Assembly: GCA_947626445.1 (NCBI GenBank)
Contig: CANQSC010000027.1
Span: 1-14,013 of the forward strand
Direction of reading: 5' to 3'
Source: an uncultured Bacilli bacterium
Lineage (GTDB): Bacteria; Bacillota_I; Bacilli_A; RF39; UBA660
Length of the DNA: 14,013 nucleotides
Numbering within the stretch: position 1 is the first letter of the stretch; every line of letters starts with the position of its first letter. The position numbers were made by a program, and so were the translations under genes. The notes beneath the pieces were generated by a model. That model did not search any database, had not been told where the DNA came from, and worked only from the letters and a program-made list of their open reading frames with translations. Of the stretch, positions 7,143-13,994 are shown in pieces.

Positions 7143-8414
7143 ATGGAACCAAAATATATAACAATTAGTCAAATAAATAATTATATTAAATTAATGTTTG
7201 ATAAAAATGTTTATTTAAAAAAAATATGGCTTAAAGGAGAAATCAGTAATTTAAAAATTCATTCAACAGGCCATATTTATTTGACTTTAAAAGATGATTA
7301 TTCGCGAATAAGCGCTATTATGTTTAAAAGTAGTGCTAAAAATTTATTATTTAATCCGGAAGATGGAATGAATGTTTTAGTAGAAGGAAGAATAAGTGTT
7401 TATCCCATTGGTGGTTCTTATCAAATATATATTGATAAAATGGAACAAGATGGTTTAGGTAATTTATATTTAAAATATGAAGAATTAAAAAAGAAATTAC
7501 AAAGTGAAGGTTATTTTGACCAAGCTCATAAACGACCGATACCTAAATATCCAGAAAAAATTGGAATTGTCACCGCACCTACAGGAGCGGCAATCAAAGA
7601 TATTTTAAGTACGATTAAAAGAAGATATCCGCTATGTGAAACGATTTTATTTCCAGCTTTAGTGCAAGGTGCTAGTGCCGCCCCAAGTATTGTCAAACAA
7701 ATTGAGATGGCTAATAATTATGATATTGATGTTTTAATTATTGGTCGAGGTGGAGGTTCGATTGAAGACTTGTGGGCCTTTAATGAAGAGATTGTAGCAA
7801 AAGCTATTTATAACTCGAAAGTTCCAATAATAAGTGCGGTAGGTCATGAAGTAGATTTTACCATTTCTGATTATGTCGCAGACCTTAGAGCTCCAACTCC
7901 AACAGGAGCTGCCGAAATGGCTGTGCCAACAATATTAGAAGTTAAAAATATTTTAAAAACTTATGAAATTAAAACTAGTAATGCGATGATTAATAAATTA
8001 GATAATTTAAAACATCGTTTAAAGATTAGTAAAGATAATTATATCTTAAAAAATCCAACAGTTTTATATGATATTAAATTACAAAAATTAGATAGTATTA
8101 TTGAAAACTTACATAATAGTTATCAAAAATTAATTGAAAAAAAAGAATTTTTATTAAAAAAATATCAAGAACATTACATAATTTTAAATCCGGATACTAT
8201 AATTTTTAATAAACAAAATAGTTTAAAATATATTATTCAGACTTTAAAATTATTAAATCCTTTAAATATTTTAGATAATGGCTATTCTTTAGTAAAAAAA
8301 GATGGTAAGATAATTAAAGATGCTAGTAATGTTAAAGTAAAAGATGAACTAGAAATACTTTTAAGTAAAGGAAGTTTAAATGTTATTGTAAAGGAGAGTA
8401 AAAATGAAAGATAA
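7143..8414 (+). CDS. xseA: Exodeoxyribonuclease VII large subunit
   Basis: XseA is the catalytic subunit of ExoVII, which degrades single-stranded DNA from both ends and works in mismatch repair and DNA damage tolerance. The protein has 423 residues. An N-terminal OB-fold (about 1-105, with IWLKGEISNLKIHSTGHIYLTLKD) precedes the catalytic domain, which contains IGIVTAPTGAAIKD, GRGGGSIEDLWAFNEE (starting at 201) and SAVGHEVDFTISDYVADLRAPTPTGAAE (broken here only as a family landmark). A long helical region follows. No strong ribosome site precedes the ATG, which follows the nusB TAA with no gap, so translational coupling is likely. Its last 11 bases overlap xseB. Confidence 0.95.
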   Translation: MEPKYITISQINNYIKLMFDKNVYLKKIWLKGEISNLKIHSTGHIYLTLKDDYSRISAIMFKSSAKNLLFNPEDGMNVLVEGRISVYPIGGSYQIYIDKMEQDGLGNLYLKYEELKKKLQSEGYFDQAHKRPIPKYPEKIGIVTAPTGAAIKDILSTIKRRYPLCETILFPALVQGASAAPSIVKQIEMANNYDIDVLIIGRGGGSIEDLWAFNEEIVAKAIYNSKVPIISAVGHEVDFTISDYVADLRAPTPTGAAEMAVPTILEVKNILKTYEIKTSNAMINKLDNLKHRLKISKDNYILKNPTVLYDIKLQKLDSIIENLHNSYQKLIEKKEFLLKKYQEHYIILNPDTIIFNKQNSLKYIIQTLKLLNPLNILDNGYSLVKKDGKIIKDASNVKVKDELEILLSKGSLNVIVKESKNER

Positions 8415-8649
8415 AGAAAAAACATTTGAAAGTGCTTTAAATGAATTAGAACAAATTGTTAAAGATTTAGAAAGTGGTAATATTTCTTTGGATGACGCGA
8501 TGAGTAAATATACGACAGCAATGAATTTAGTTAAATTTTGTCAAGAAAAATTAGATAATGCTACTAAACAAGTTAATAAAATTTTAAATGAAAATAATGA
8601 ATTAGTTGATTTTAAAGTAGATGAAGGTGAAGAAGATGAAACTAACTAA
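8404..8649 (+). CDS. xseB: Exodeoxyribonuclease VII small subunit
   Basis: XseB is the small helical subunit; several copies bind the long helices of XseA. The protein has 81 residues, normal for the family. The motif FESALNELEQIVKDLESG at about residues 8-25 and SLDDAMSKY are diagnostic. It ends with an acidic tail, EGEEDETN. AAAGGAGAG (about 8390-8397) lies inside xseA. The gene overlaps xseA by 11 bases and proS by 14 bases, so the three are very likely one transcript. Confidence 0.95.
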   Translation: MKDKEKTFESALNELEQIVKDLESGNISLDDAMSKYTTAMNLVKFCQEKLDNATKQVNKILNENNELVDFKVDEGEEDETN

Positions 8650-10042
8650 AATTACACCAAGAGATGAAGATTTTGCTAAATGGTATACTGATGTATGTAT
8701 GGCTGCCAATTTAGTTAGTTATTCTAATATTAAAGGTAGTATGATTATTTGTCCTAATGGCTATGCAATTTGGGAAGAAATACAGAAAATAATGGATGCT
8801 GAATTTAAAAAATTAGGTCATCAAAATGTTCAAATGCCTTTATTTATACCAGAATCACTATTAAATGTTGAAAAAGATCATGTTAAAGGTTTTGCTCCTG
8901 AAGTTGCTTGGGTAACCCGTGGTGGCGAAGAAGAATTAGAAGAAAAAATGGGTGTTAGACCAACAAGTGAAGTTTTATTTTGTGATTATTATAAAAATGT
9001 TATTAAATCATATCGTGATTTACCAAAATTATATAATCAATGGTGTACAATTGTTAGATGGGAAAAAACTACTAGACCTTTTTTAAGAAGTAGAGAAATA
9101 TTATGGCAAGAAGGTCATACCATGCATGAAACAGAAGAAGAAGCTTTAAATGAAACTTTACAAATGCTTCATGTTTATGAAAACTTTCAAAGAAATGTTT
9201 TAGCTTTACCAGTTATCGTTGGTTTAAAAACTGAAAAAGAAAAATTTGCAGGCGCTGTTAAAACTTATACTATTGAAGCGATGATGTATGATGGGGTAGC
9301 CTTACAAAATGGAACAAGTCATTATTTTGGTCAAGACTTCGCTAAAGCCTTTAATATTACTTTCTTAGATAGAAATAATAATTTACAAACACCATATCAA
9401 ACTAGTTGGGGAACAACAACTAGAATGATCGGGGCTATTATAATGACTCATGGTGATGATCATGGCCTAGTCTTACCACCTAAAATTGCTCCAACGAAAG
9501 TTGTTATTATTCCAATTGGTGATGATGAAAAAGTAACTAAAACAATAAATGAAATTACTGAAGATTTAGATGTTACATATGAAATAGATGATAGTAATAA
9601 ATCACCAGGATTTAAATTTGCTGAGGCAGAGGTAAAAGGTATTCCGATTAGAATTGAAGTTGGTTTAAGAGACTTAGAAAATGATGAAGTAACTTTAGTA
9701 AGAAGAGATACCCTAGAAAAAATAAAAGTTAAAACTAGTGAAGTTAAAAATAGAATTACAAAGTTATTAGATACCATTCAAAATGATATGTATAACAGAG
9801 CTTTAGAAAGAAGAAATAGTATGTTATATGAAGCTCATGATTATGATGAATTTAAAACAATTGCTAAAGAAAAACCAGGATTTATTAAAATAAATTGGTG
9901 TGGTAGTGAAGAGTGTGAAAATAAAATTAAAGATGATACAGGTCTAAAAAGTAGATGTATATTAGAAGAAGAGCCAGACGGTAATTGTGTTGTTTGTAAT
10001 AAAAAAGCAGTACATAAAATATACTATGGTAAACAATATTAA
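8636..10042 (+). CDS. proS: Prolyl-tRNA synthetase, archaeal/eukaryotic-like type
   Basis: ProRS charges tRNA-Pro with proline in the cytoplasm. The protein has 468 residues. It lacks the insertion editing domain typical of the roughly 570-residue bacterial form. Class II motifs are visible: PTSEVLFCDYYK and RWEKTTRPFLRSREILWQE (motif 2, from R141), and GTTTRMIGAIIMTHGDDHG (motif 3). The C-terminal zinc module has Cys422, Cys427, Cys451 and Cys454, and the chain ends in Tyr; both are marks of the archaeal/eukaryotic-like form. That form is also known in Mycoplasma, Borrelia and some Firmicutes. I chose ATG 8636 because GAAGGTGA (8623-8630) is 5-6 bases upstream and the family starts just before TPR-x-E-D-F. 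An ATG at 8621 is the alternative. Confidence 0.95.
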   Translation: MKLTKITPRDEDFAKWYTDVCMAANLVSYSNIKGSMIICPNGYAIWEEIQKIMDAEFKKLGHQNVQMPLFIPESLLNVEKDHVKGFAPEVAWVTRGGEEELEEKMGVRPTSEVLFCDYYKNVIKSYRDLPKLYNQWCTIVRWEKTTRPFLRSREILWQEGHTMHETEEEALNETLQMLHVYENFQRNVLALPVIVGLKTEKEKFAGAVKTYTIEAMMYDGVALQNGTSHYFGQDFAKAFNITFLDRNNNLQTPYQTSWGTTTRMIGAIIMTHGDDHGLVLPPKIAPTKVVIIPIGDDEKVTKTINEITEDLDVTYEIDDSNKSPGFKFAEAEVKGIPIRIEVGLRDLENDEVTLVRRDTLEKIKVKTSEVKNRITKLLDTIQNDMYNRALERRNSMLYEAHDYDEFKTIAKEKPGFIKINWCGSEECENKIKDDTGLKSRCILEEEPDGNCVVCNKKAVHKIYYGKQY

Positions 10043-10058
10043 AAAGAGGTTTTTTAAA

Positions 10059-10946
10059 ATGCAAAGATATGATACAGCTAGAAAGGTAAGTATCTTAGGA
10101 ATATTTGGTAATTTATTTTTACTAATAATTAAATTTCTAGTTGCTTTTGTAAGTCACAGTCAAGCGATGATTGCTGACGCTTTTAATAGTGCAGGAGATA
10201 TTTTTTCTTCGATCTTAACCTTTGTAGGTAATAAAATTGCTTCAAGACCACGTGATTTAAAACATAATTTAGGATATGGTAAAGCTGAATATATTTATTC
10301 TATCTTTATTGCTATTTCTATGATATATATTAGTTTAAATTTATTTTATGTTTCTTTTAAATCTTTTTTTGTACCTAGTAATTATCATTTTTCTATTTAT
10401 TTAATTATTGTTTGTATTATTACCATAATTACAAAATTAGCTTTATATATTTATACAAAAAAAGTAGGAAAAAAATATAATAATTTATTAATTTTATCAA
10501 ATGCTATTGACCATAAAAATGATTGCTTACTTACTTGTGGTAATTTAATTGCCAGTATCTGTGCAATGAAAAATATTTTTTGGGTAGATAGTTTAATTGG
10601 GGTTATTATTTCTTCTTGGATTCTTTATAGTGCGTTAAAAATATTTATTGAAGCTTATAAAATCTTAATGGATCGTTCTATTGATGAAGAAACTAAAGAA
10701 AAAGTTATTGAAATAGTTAAAAAACATCCTGAAGTTTTAAAAGTAAATCATGTTAATTCAACCCCAATAGGATATCAATTTCAAGTTAATTTAACAATTT
10801 TTGTTGATGGTAATATGTCAACATTTGAATCTCATGAAATAGCCAATAATATTGAAAAAGAATTAACAAAATTAGATATTATTTCTTTAGCCGTAATTCA
10901 TGTTAATCCCATGGAAATCAATCAAAAACAAAAAAGAAAGTTATAA
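10059..10946 (+). CDS. Cation diffusion facilitator family metal transporter
   Basis: CDF proteins export divalent metal ions across the cytoplasmic membrane in exchange for protons. The protein has 295 residues, with about six membrane segments in residues 10-215 and a cytoplasmic ferredoxin-like domain (about 216-290). The predicted site A residues are N43 and D47 in helix 2 (ADAFNSAGD) and D151 and D155 in helix 5 (DHKND). Zinc carriers usually have His or Asp at the first positions; an N-D/D-D set resembles Mn(II) exporters of the MntE type, as I recall the family. Manganese is therefore a reasonable but unproven guess. AAAGAGGT (10043-10050) precedes ATG 10059. The gene follows proS by 16 bases and shares its end with a terminator. 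Confidence 0.88.
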   Translation: MQRYDTARKVSILGIFGNLFLLIIKFLVAFVSHSQAMIADAFNSAGDIFSSILTFVGNKIASRPRDLKHNLGYGKAEYIYSIFIAISMIYISLNLFYVSFKSFFVPSNYHFSIYLIIVCIITIITKLALYIYTKKVGKKYNNLLILSNAIDHKNDCLLTCGNLIASICAMKNIFWVDSLIGVIISSWILYSALKIFIEAYKILMDRSIDEETKEKVIEIVKKHPEVLKVNHVNSTPIGYQFQVNLTIFVDGNMSTFESHEIANNIEKELTKLDIISLAVIHVNPMEINQKQKRKL

Positions 10947-10969
10947 TATAAAATTTTACTTTCTTTTTT
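10930..10969. terminator. Bidirectional terminator between convergent genes
   Basis: Perfect 12-base arms (10930-10941 and 10958-10969) enclose a 16-base loop. The A6 start and T6 end make a U-tract on either strand. The left arm lies in the last codons of the CDF gene, and the right arm touches the stop codon of the minus-strand spoIVB gene. It should end transcription from both sides. Confidence 0.82.
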
Positions 10970-11945
10970 AATTGTTTATTTCATCACCTTTTTTTAGCAT
11001 TGTAGTAATAAATATAGCATATCCATTTGTTGGATGATCTACTATAACATGAGTAACTGCGCCAATTAATTTATTATTTTGAACTATTGGTGAACCACTC
11101 ATACCTTGTACAATACCACCTGCTTTATTAATTAATTCTTGATCTTTTATTTCAAATGTCATATTTTTGGTATCATTGTAATCTTGAATAGATGTAATAT
11201 TTATATCATATTCTTTTTTTTCATTACCATTTAAAACGGTATATATTTTAGCTGGTCCAATTTTTATTTCATTAGGTTCAGCTATTTCAATAGTATTAGT
11301 ATCTATTTGTTTTTGCCATTTACCAAATATCCCATTTGTGGTATTTTCATTTATTGTTCCGTAAGTATTTTCAAATTTAAAATTAGCGTTCTTTTCTCCA
11401 GCTGTTCCATCAGTACTTTTCTTTATTGAAGTTACATTACTTTCAAAAATACTACCTGTTTTTACTTCAACCATTTTTAGAGTTTTACTTTCTAATACTT
11501 CATGTCCTAAAGCTCCATAAATTTTAGTTTCTGGATCAATATAAGTTAAAGTTCCAATTCCCGTTATATTATCTTTAACATATAATCCCGTTTTATAAAT
11601 GCCATCTACTTGTTCTAAGGGTAGAGTAGTAGATAGTAAATTATCATTTCTTTTAATAGTTAAATTTACTTCATTATTAACGATATTTTTTTCAATTTCC
11701 GTTGTTAATTCATCAATGGTATTAACATTTTTATCATTTACTTTAACGATTTCATCACCAATCATAATTTCAGGATTACCTTTTAGTATTTTACCATTTA
11801 CTTGATAAAAACCAATAATTAGTATTCCTTTTGTATCAATATGAATACCAATATTTTCGCCACCTAAAACAACCTTATTAGAATAGGCTAAAATACTTAA
11901 AGGCATTCCTAAAAATGCAATTAATGTGATTAATGCTTTTTTCAT
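10968..11945 (-). CDS. spoIVB: SpoIVB-type S55 serine peptidase with PDZ domain
   Basis: In Bacillus, SpoIVB is made in the forespore and crosses into the intermembrane space. There it cleaves SpoIVFA and so triggers activation of sigma-K. Here a signal-like segment (residues 1-21) precedes a PDZ domain (about 30-115) and the S55 peptidase domain (about 120-320). The triad is visible: H148 in GALGHEV, D268 in EIKDQEL, and S283 in VQGMSGSPI. The 15-residue Asp-Ser spacing matches B. subtilis as I recall it (D363, S378). The protein has 325 residues, shorter than the roughly 425 of B. subtilis, but catalysis looks intact. AAGGTGA (plus-strand 11951-11957) precedes the start. No recN or spo0A neighbour is present. 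Whether the organism sporulates cannot be decided here. Confidence 0.9.
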   Translation of the reverse strand: MKKALITLIAFLGMPLSILAYSNKVVLGGENIGIHIDTKGILIIGFYQVNGKILKGNPEIMIGDEIVKVNDKNVNTIDELTTEIEKNIVNNEVNLTIKRNDNLLSTTLPLEQVDGIYKTGLYVKDNITGIGTLTYIDPETKIYGALGHEVLESKTLKMVEVKTGSIFESNVTSIKKSTDGTAGEKNANFKFENTYGTINENTTNGIFGKWQKQIDTNTIEIAEPNEIKIGPAKIYTVLNGNEKKEYDINITSIQDYNDTKNMTFEIKDQELINKAGGIVQGMSGSPIVQNNKLIGAVTHVIVDHPTNGYAIFITTMLKKGDEINN

Positions 11946-11983
11946 TTAAATCACCTTACCTAATACTATTATGGCTTATAAGT

Positions 11984-12012
11984 AAAAAAAAAGAATGGTA
12001 ATTCATACCACT
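11984..12012 (-). terminator. Minus-strand intrinsic terminator after the microprotein gene
   Basis: Read on the minus strand, a 7-bp stem with one G-U pair (plus-strand arms 11994-12000 and 12006-12012, loop 12001-12005) is followed, after one C, by nine T residues (plus-strand A-run 11984-11992). It overlaps the stop codon of the 31-residue gene. It should stop or attenuate readthrough into spoIVB. Confidence 0.75.
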
Positions 12013-12106
12013 ATTGTAAGGTGTAAGCAACAATACTTGCTACTATGCCACCAACCATTATAAATAAAGTAATCCATGTTACTATTTGTCTTGTTTTCTT
12101 TTTCAT
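12011..12106 (-). CDS. 31-residue single-pass membrane microprotein (DUF4044-like)
   Basis: A short reading frame encodes MKKKTRQIVTWITLFIMVGG and a further IVASIVAYTLQ, then TAG. A basic N-terminus (K2-R6) precedes one hydrophobic segment (about 8-28), so it should be a one-pass membrane protein with the N-terminus inside. GGGTGA lies a few bases before the ATG and a good terminator follows, which supports a real gene. Size, charge pattern and the W-I-x-L-x-x-M-V-G core resemble the short DUF4044 proteins of Firmicutes, from memory. The function is unknown. It is transcribed towards spoIVB and divergently from spoIIM. It could alternatively be a small toxin-like peptide, but no antitoxin RNA is evident. 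Confidence 0.65.
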   Translation of the reverse strand: MKKKTRQIVTWITLFIMVGGIVASIVAYTLQ

Positions 12107-12122
12107 TATTTCACCCACTATA

Positions 12123-12151
12123 AATTTATCATAAAATAGGGGTTTTGTAAA
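12123..12151 (-). promoter_or_regulatory. Possible promoter of the microprotein gene
   Basis: On the minus strand, TTTACA (plus-strand 12146-12151) and TAAATT (12123-12128) are 17 bp apart, with TG one base before the -10. Four of six -10 bases match consensus. The start would fall almost on the ribosome site, giving a very short leader, which lowers confidence. Confidence 0.35.
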
Positions 12152-12173
12152 TAAACTTTACTAGGTGATAATA

Positions 12174-12752
12174 GTGAACGTAATAGTAAAATATATGAAA
12201 AAACGCCGTACTATAATGCTTTTTGTAAGTGTTTTATTAATTTTAGGAATAATTATGGGAATAGTAATAGCCTTTAATACTAAAAATGATTTTATACCTA
12301 TTTTAACCCAGTATAAAAGTAATATTAAAGGATTAACTTTTATTAATTTAATAAGTCATTTTAGTATCTTATGTTTTTTATTAATATCTAGTATTTTGGC
12401 AATTGGAATACCATTATTTACCATGACATTTTTTATTGAAGGATTAAATATTGGCTTTTTAATAACAATTTTTTCTTTAACTTTTAAATTAAATGGTTTT
12501 TTATTTGCTTTACTCTTTATTTTATTTACCAATTTATTATTTTTAATCTTTCTATTTTTGTTATTTCCTAAATGTTTAGAAATTTGCCGGAATGTAATAG
12601 GCAGAATCTTGTATAAAAAAGATAATGAAATATTTATCTTAAGATTAATTGGTTTATCTTTAGTGCTTATTTTTATAGCTTTTACGGCTGAATTTATTTC
12701 TTTTTTAATAAGTTCTCATATCCTTAATATTTTTCATTTCCTTCTTAAGTAA
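12174..12752 (+). CDS. spoIIM: Stage II sporulation protein M family membrane protein
   Basis: SpoIIM forms the engulfment complex with SpoIID and SpoIIP, which remodel septal peptidoglycan in sporulating cells; related proteins occur outside sporulation. With GTG 12174 the protein has 192 residues, close to the roughly 215 of B. subtilis. A basic start (KKRR) precedes about five membrane segments. FVSVLLILGIIMG and the G-I-P-x-F...GLNIGFLI core resemble the family. I chose GTG 12174 because AGGTGA (12163-12168) lies 5 bases before it; GTG 12165 would overlap that site, and ATG 12195 has none. The upstream gap (12107-12173) is divergent with the microprotein gene, and I find no clear plus-strand promoter in it. 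The family assignment is good; the role in this cell is inferred. Confidence 0.78.
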   Translation: MNVIVKYMKKRRTIMLFVSVLLILGIIMGIVIAFNTKNDFIPILTQYKSNIKGLTFINLISHFSILCFLLISSILAIGIPLFTMTFFIEGLNIGFLITIFSLTFKLNGFLFALLFILFTNLLFLIFLFLLFPKCLEICRNVIGRILYKKDNEIFILRLIGLSLVLIFIAFTAEFISFLISSHILNIFHFLLK

Positions 12753-12765
12753 TTTCTGCTATAAT
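12737..12765 (+). promoter_or_regulatory. Extended -10 promoter of mnmA
   Basis: TGCTATAAT gives a perfect TATAAT (12760-12765) with an upstream TG (12757-12758). A weak TTTCCT (12737-12742) lies 17 bp upstream as -35. The promoter is partly inside the end of spoIIM. Transcription should begin near 12772, just before the ribosome site of mnmA. Confidence 0.7.
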
Positions 12766-12789
12766 ACAAGTGATTTGGAAGTGATTAGT

Positions 12790-13902
12790 GTGAAAGAAAA
12801 GGTTATTATTGGAATGAGTGGGGGAGTAGACTCTGCTGTTGCTGCCTATTTACTTCAAAAAAAAGGCTATGAAGTAGAAGGTTTATTCATGCGTAATTGG
12901 GACTCAATGTTAAATAATGATACTTTAGGTAATCCTAATTTAGATAATGAAATTTGTCCTCAAGAAGTTGATTATAATGATGCTTTAAAAACTTGCGAAA
13001 TATTAGGAATTAAATTACATAGGATAGATTTTGTTAAAGAATATTGGGATAATGTTTTTTCATATTTCTTAAAAGAATTAAATCTTGGCCGGACACCTAA
13101 TCCTGATCTTTTATGTAATAAATATATTAAATTTGATGTTTTTAAAAAAGAAGCGGAAAGACTTGGTGCTAAATACATGGCTACAGGTCATTATGCTAGA
13201 ATAAAAGATGGTAAACTATTAAGAGCAATTGATTTAAATAAAGATCAAACCTATTTTTTAGCTCAAGTAAAAAAAGAACAACTAAAAGATGTTTTATTTC
13301 CAATAGGAGAGTTAACTAAACCAGAAGTAAGACAAATAGCGATTGATATTGGTCTTAACGTAGCCAAGAAAAAAGATTCAACTGGTATATGCTTTATTGG
13401 TGAAAGAAACTTTCAAAAATTTATTCAAAATTATTTAAAACCTAATCCTGGTAATATAGTTAATGTGGAAACTAATGAAGTCATTGGTAAGCATAACGGT
13501 TTAATGAATTATACTATTGGTCAAAGAAGGAATATTGGTATATCTGGATATGAAGAACGTCATTATGTTTGTGGTAAAAATGTCAGTAAAAATATTTTAT
13601 ATGTAGCTTTTGGAGAAGACAGCAAATATTTAATAAGTAATTCATGTATTATAGAAGAAGTAAACTTTATTAGCGATGAACGTCCCACATCTTGTACAGC
13701 TAAATTTAGATATCGTAGTAATGATGTTCCCGTTACTTTAGAGTATTTAGAAAATAATGAAATAAAAGTTAATTATCCCGATGGCTTTAAAGCTGTTACG
13801 CCTGGTCAGTTTTGCGTCTTTTATCAAGGCGATGAGTGTCTTGGCAGTGGCATAATTAAAAAAGCAATGAAAGATGATGAAGAATTATGGTATCTAAAAT
13901 AA
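12790..13902 (+). CDS. mnmA: tRNA-specific 2-thiouridylase MnmA
   Basis: MnmA puts sulfur on U34 of tRNA-Lys, -Glu and -Gln in the cytoplasm, using ATP and sulfur relayed from a cysteine desulfurase. The protein has 370 residues. The PP-loop SGGVDS is at 10-15. The two catalytic cysteines are C109 in TPNPDLLCNKYIKF and C201 in DSTGICFIGERNF. ATGHYARI and DQTYFLAQV are also family signatures. The segment between MRNWD and DYNDA is longer than in B. subtilis and reads NNDTLGNPNLDNEICPQEV. I chose GTG 12790 because GGAAGTGA (12777-12784) lies 5 bases upstream; TTG 12775 would precede that site. It has its own promoter. Confidence 0.95.
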   Translation: MKEKVIIGMSGGVDSAVAAYLLQKKGYEVEGLFMRNWDSMLNNDTLGNPNLDNEICPQEVDYNDALKTCEILGIKLHRIDFVKEYWDNVFSYFLKELNLGRTPNPDLLCNKYIKFDVFKKEAERLGAKYMATGHYARIKDGKLLRAIDLNKDQTYFLAQVKKEQLKDVLFPIGELTKPEVRQIAIDIGLNVAKKKDSTGICFIGERNFQKFIQNYLKPNPGNIVNVETNEVIGKHNGLMNYTIGQRRNIGISGYEERHYVCGKNVSKNILYVAFGEDSKYLISNSCIIEEVNFISDERPTSCTAKFRYRSNDVPVTLEYLENNEIKVNYPDGFKAVTPGQFCVFYQGDECLGSGIIKKAMKDDEELWYLK

Positions 13903-13939
13903 CTAGTTTTGATTATTTAAATGCAAGTAAAAAAGATGG

Positions 13940-13963
13940 TTCTTCCGAAAGTTTCCGGAAGAA
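13940..13963 (+). other. Hairpin 1 downstream of mnmA
   Basis: A perfect 8-bp stem (TTCTTCCG, 13940-13947, with CGGAAGAA, 13956-13963) has an 8-base loop. It is GC-richer than its surroundings and lacks a following T-run. It may be an mRNA 3' structure or the first part of a leader for the next gene. Confidence 0.6.
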
Positions 13964-13968
13964 AGGAG

Positions 13969-13994
13969 AAAGTAGATAGAAATATCTGCTTTTT
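13969..13994 (+). terminator. Hairpin 2 with T-tract downstream of mnmA
   Basis: A 10-bp stem with one G-U pair (13969-13978 with 13983-13992) is capped by GAAA, and the T-run extends to 13994. This fits an intrinsic terminator for mnmA. Because the window ends soon after, a leader element of the following gene (for example part of a T-box) cannot be excluded. I see no further gene in 13903-14013. Confidence 0.6.

Noticed and set aside
9460..9777. 105-codon frame antisense to proS
   Set aside because: It is fully inside a well-supported gene and its Ser/Val/Leu composition is that of a reverse-strand shadow.
11599..11805. 68-codon plus-strand frame inside spoIVB
   Set aside because: It is the shadow of the PDZ-coding region of spoIVB, with no start signals of its own.
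11958..11983. CATAATA on the minus strand as a sigma-F/G type -10 for spoIVB
   Set aside because: It fits the CATnnTA pattern, but the region where the -35 should be is a T-run belonging to the upstream terminator, so the match may be chance in AT-rich DNA.
13887..13979. 30-codon frame starting inside the end of mnmA
   Set aside because: No good ribosome site, no recognisable product, and it runs through a hairpin that better explains the sequence.
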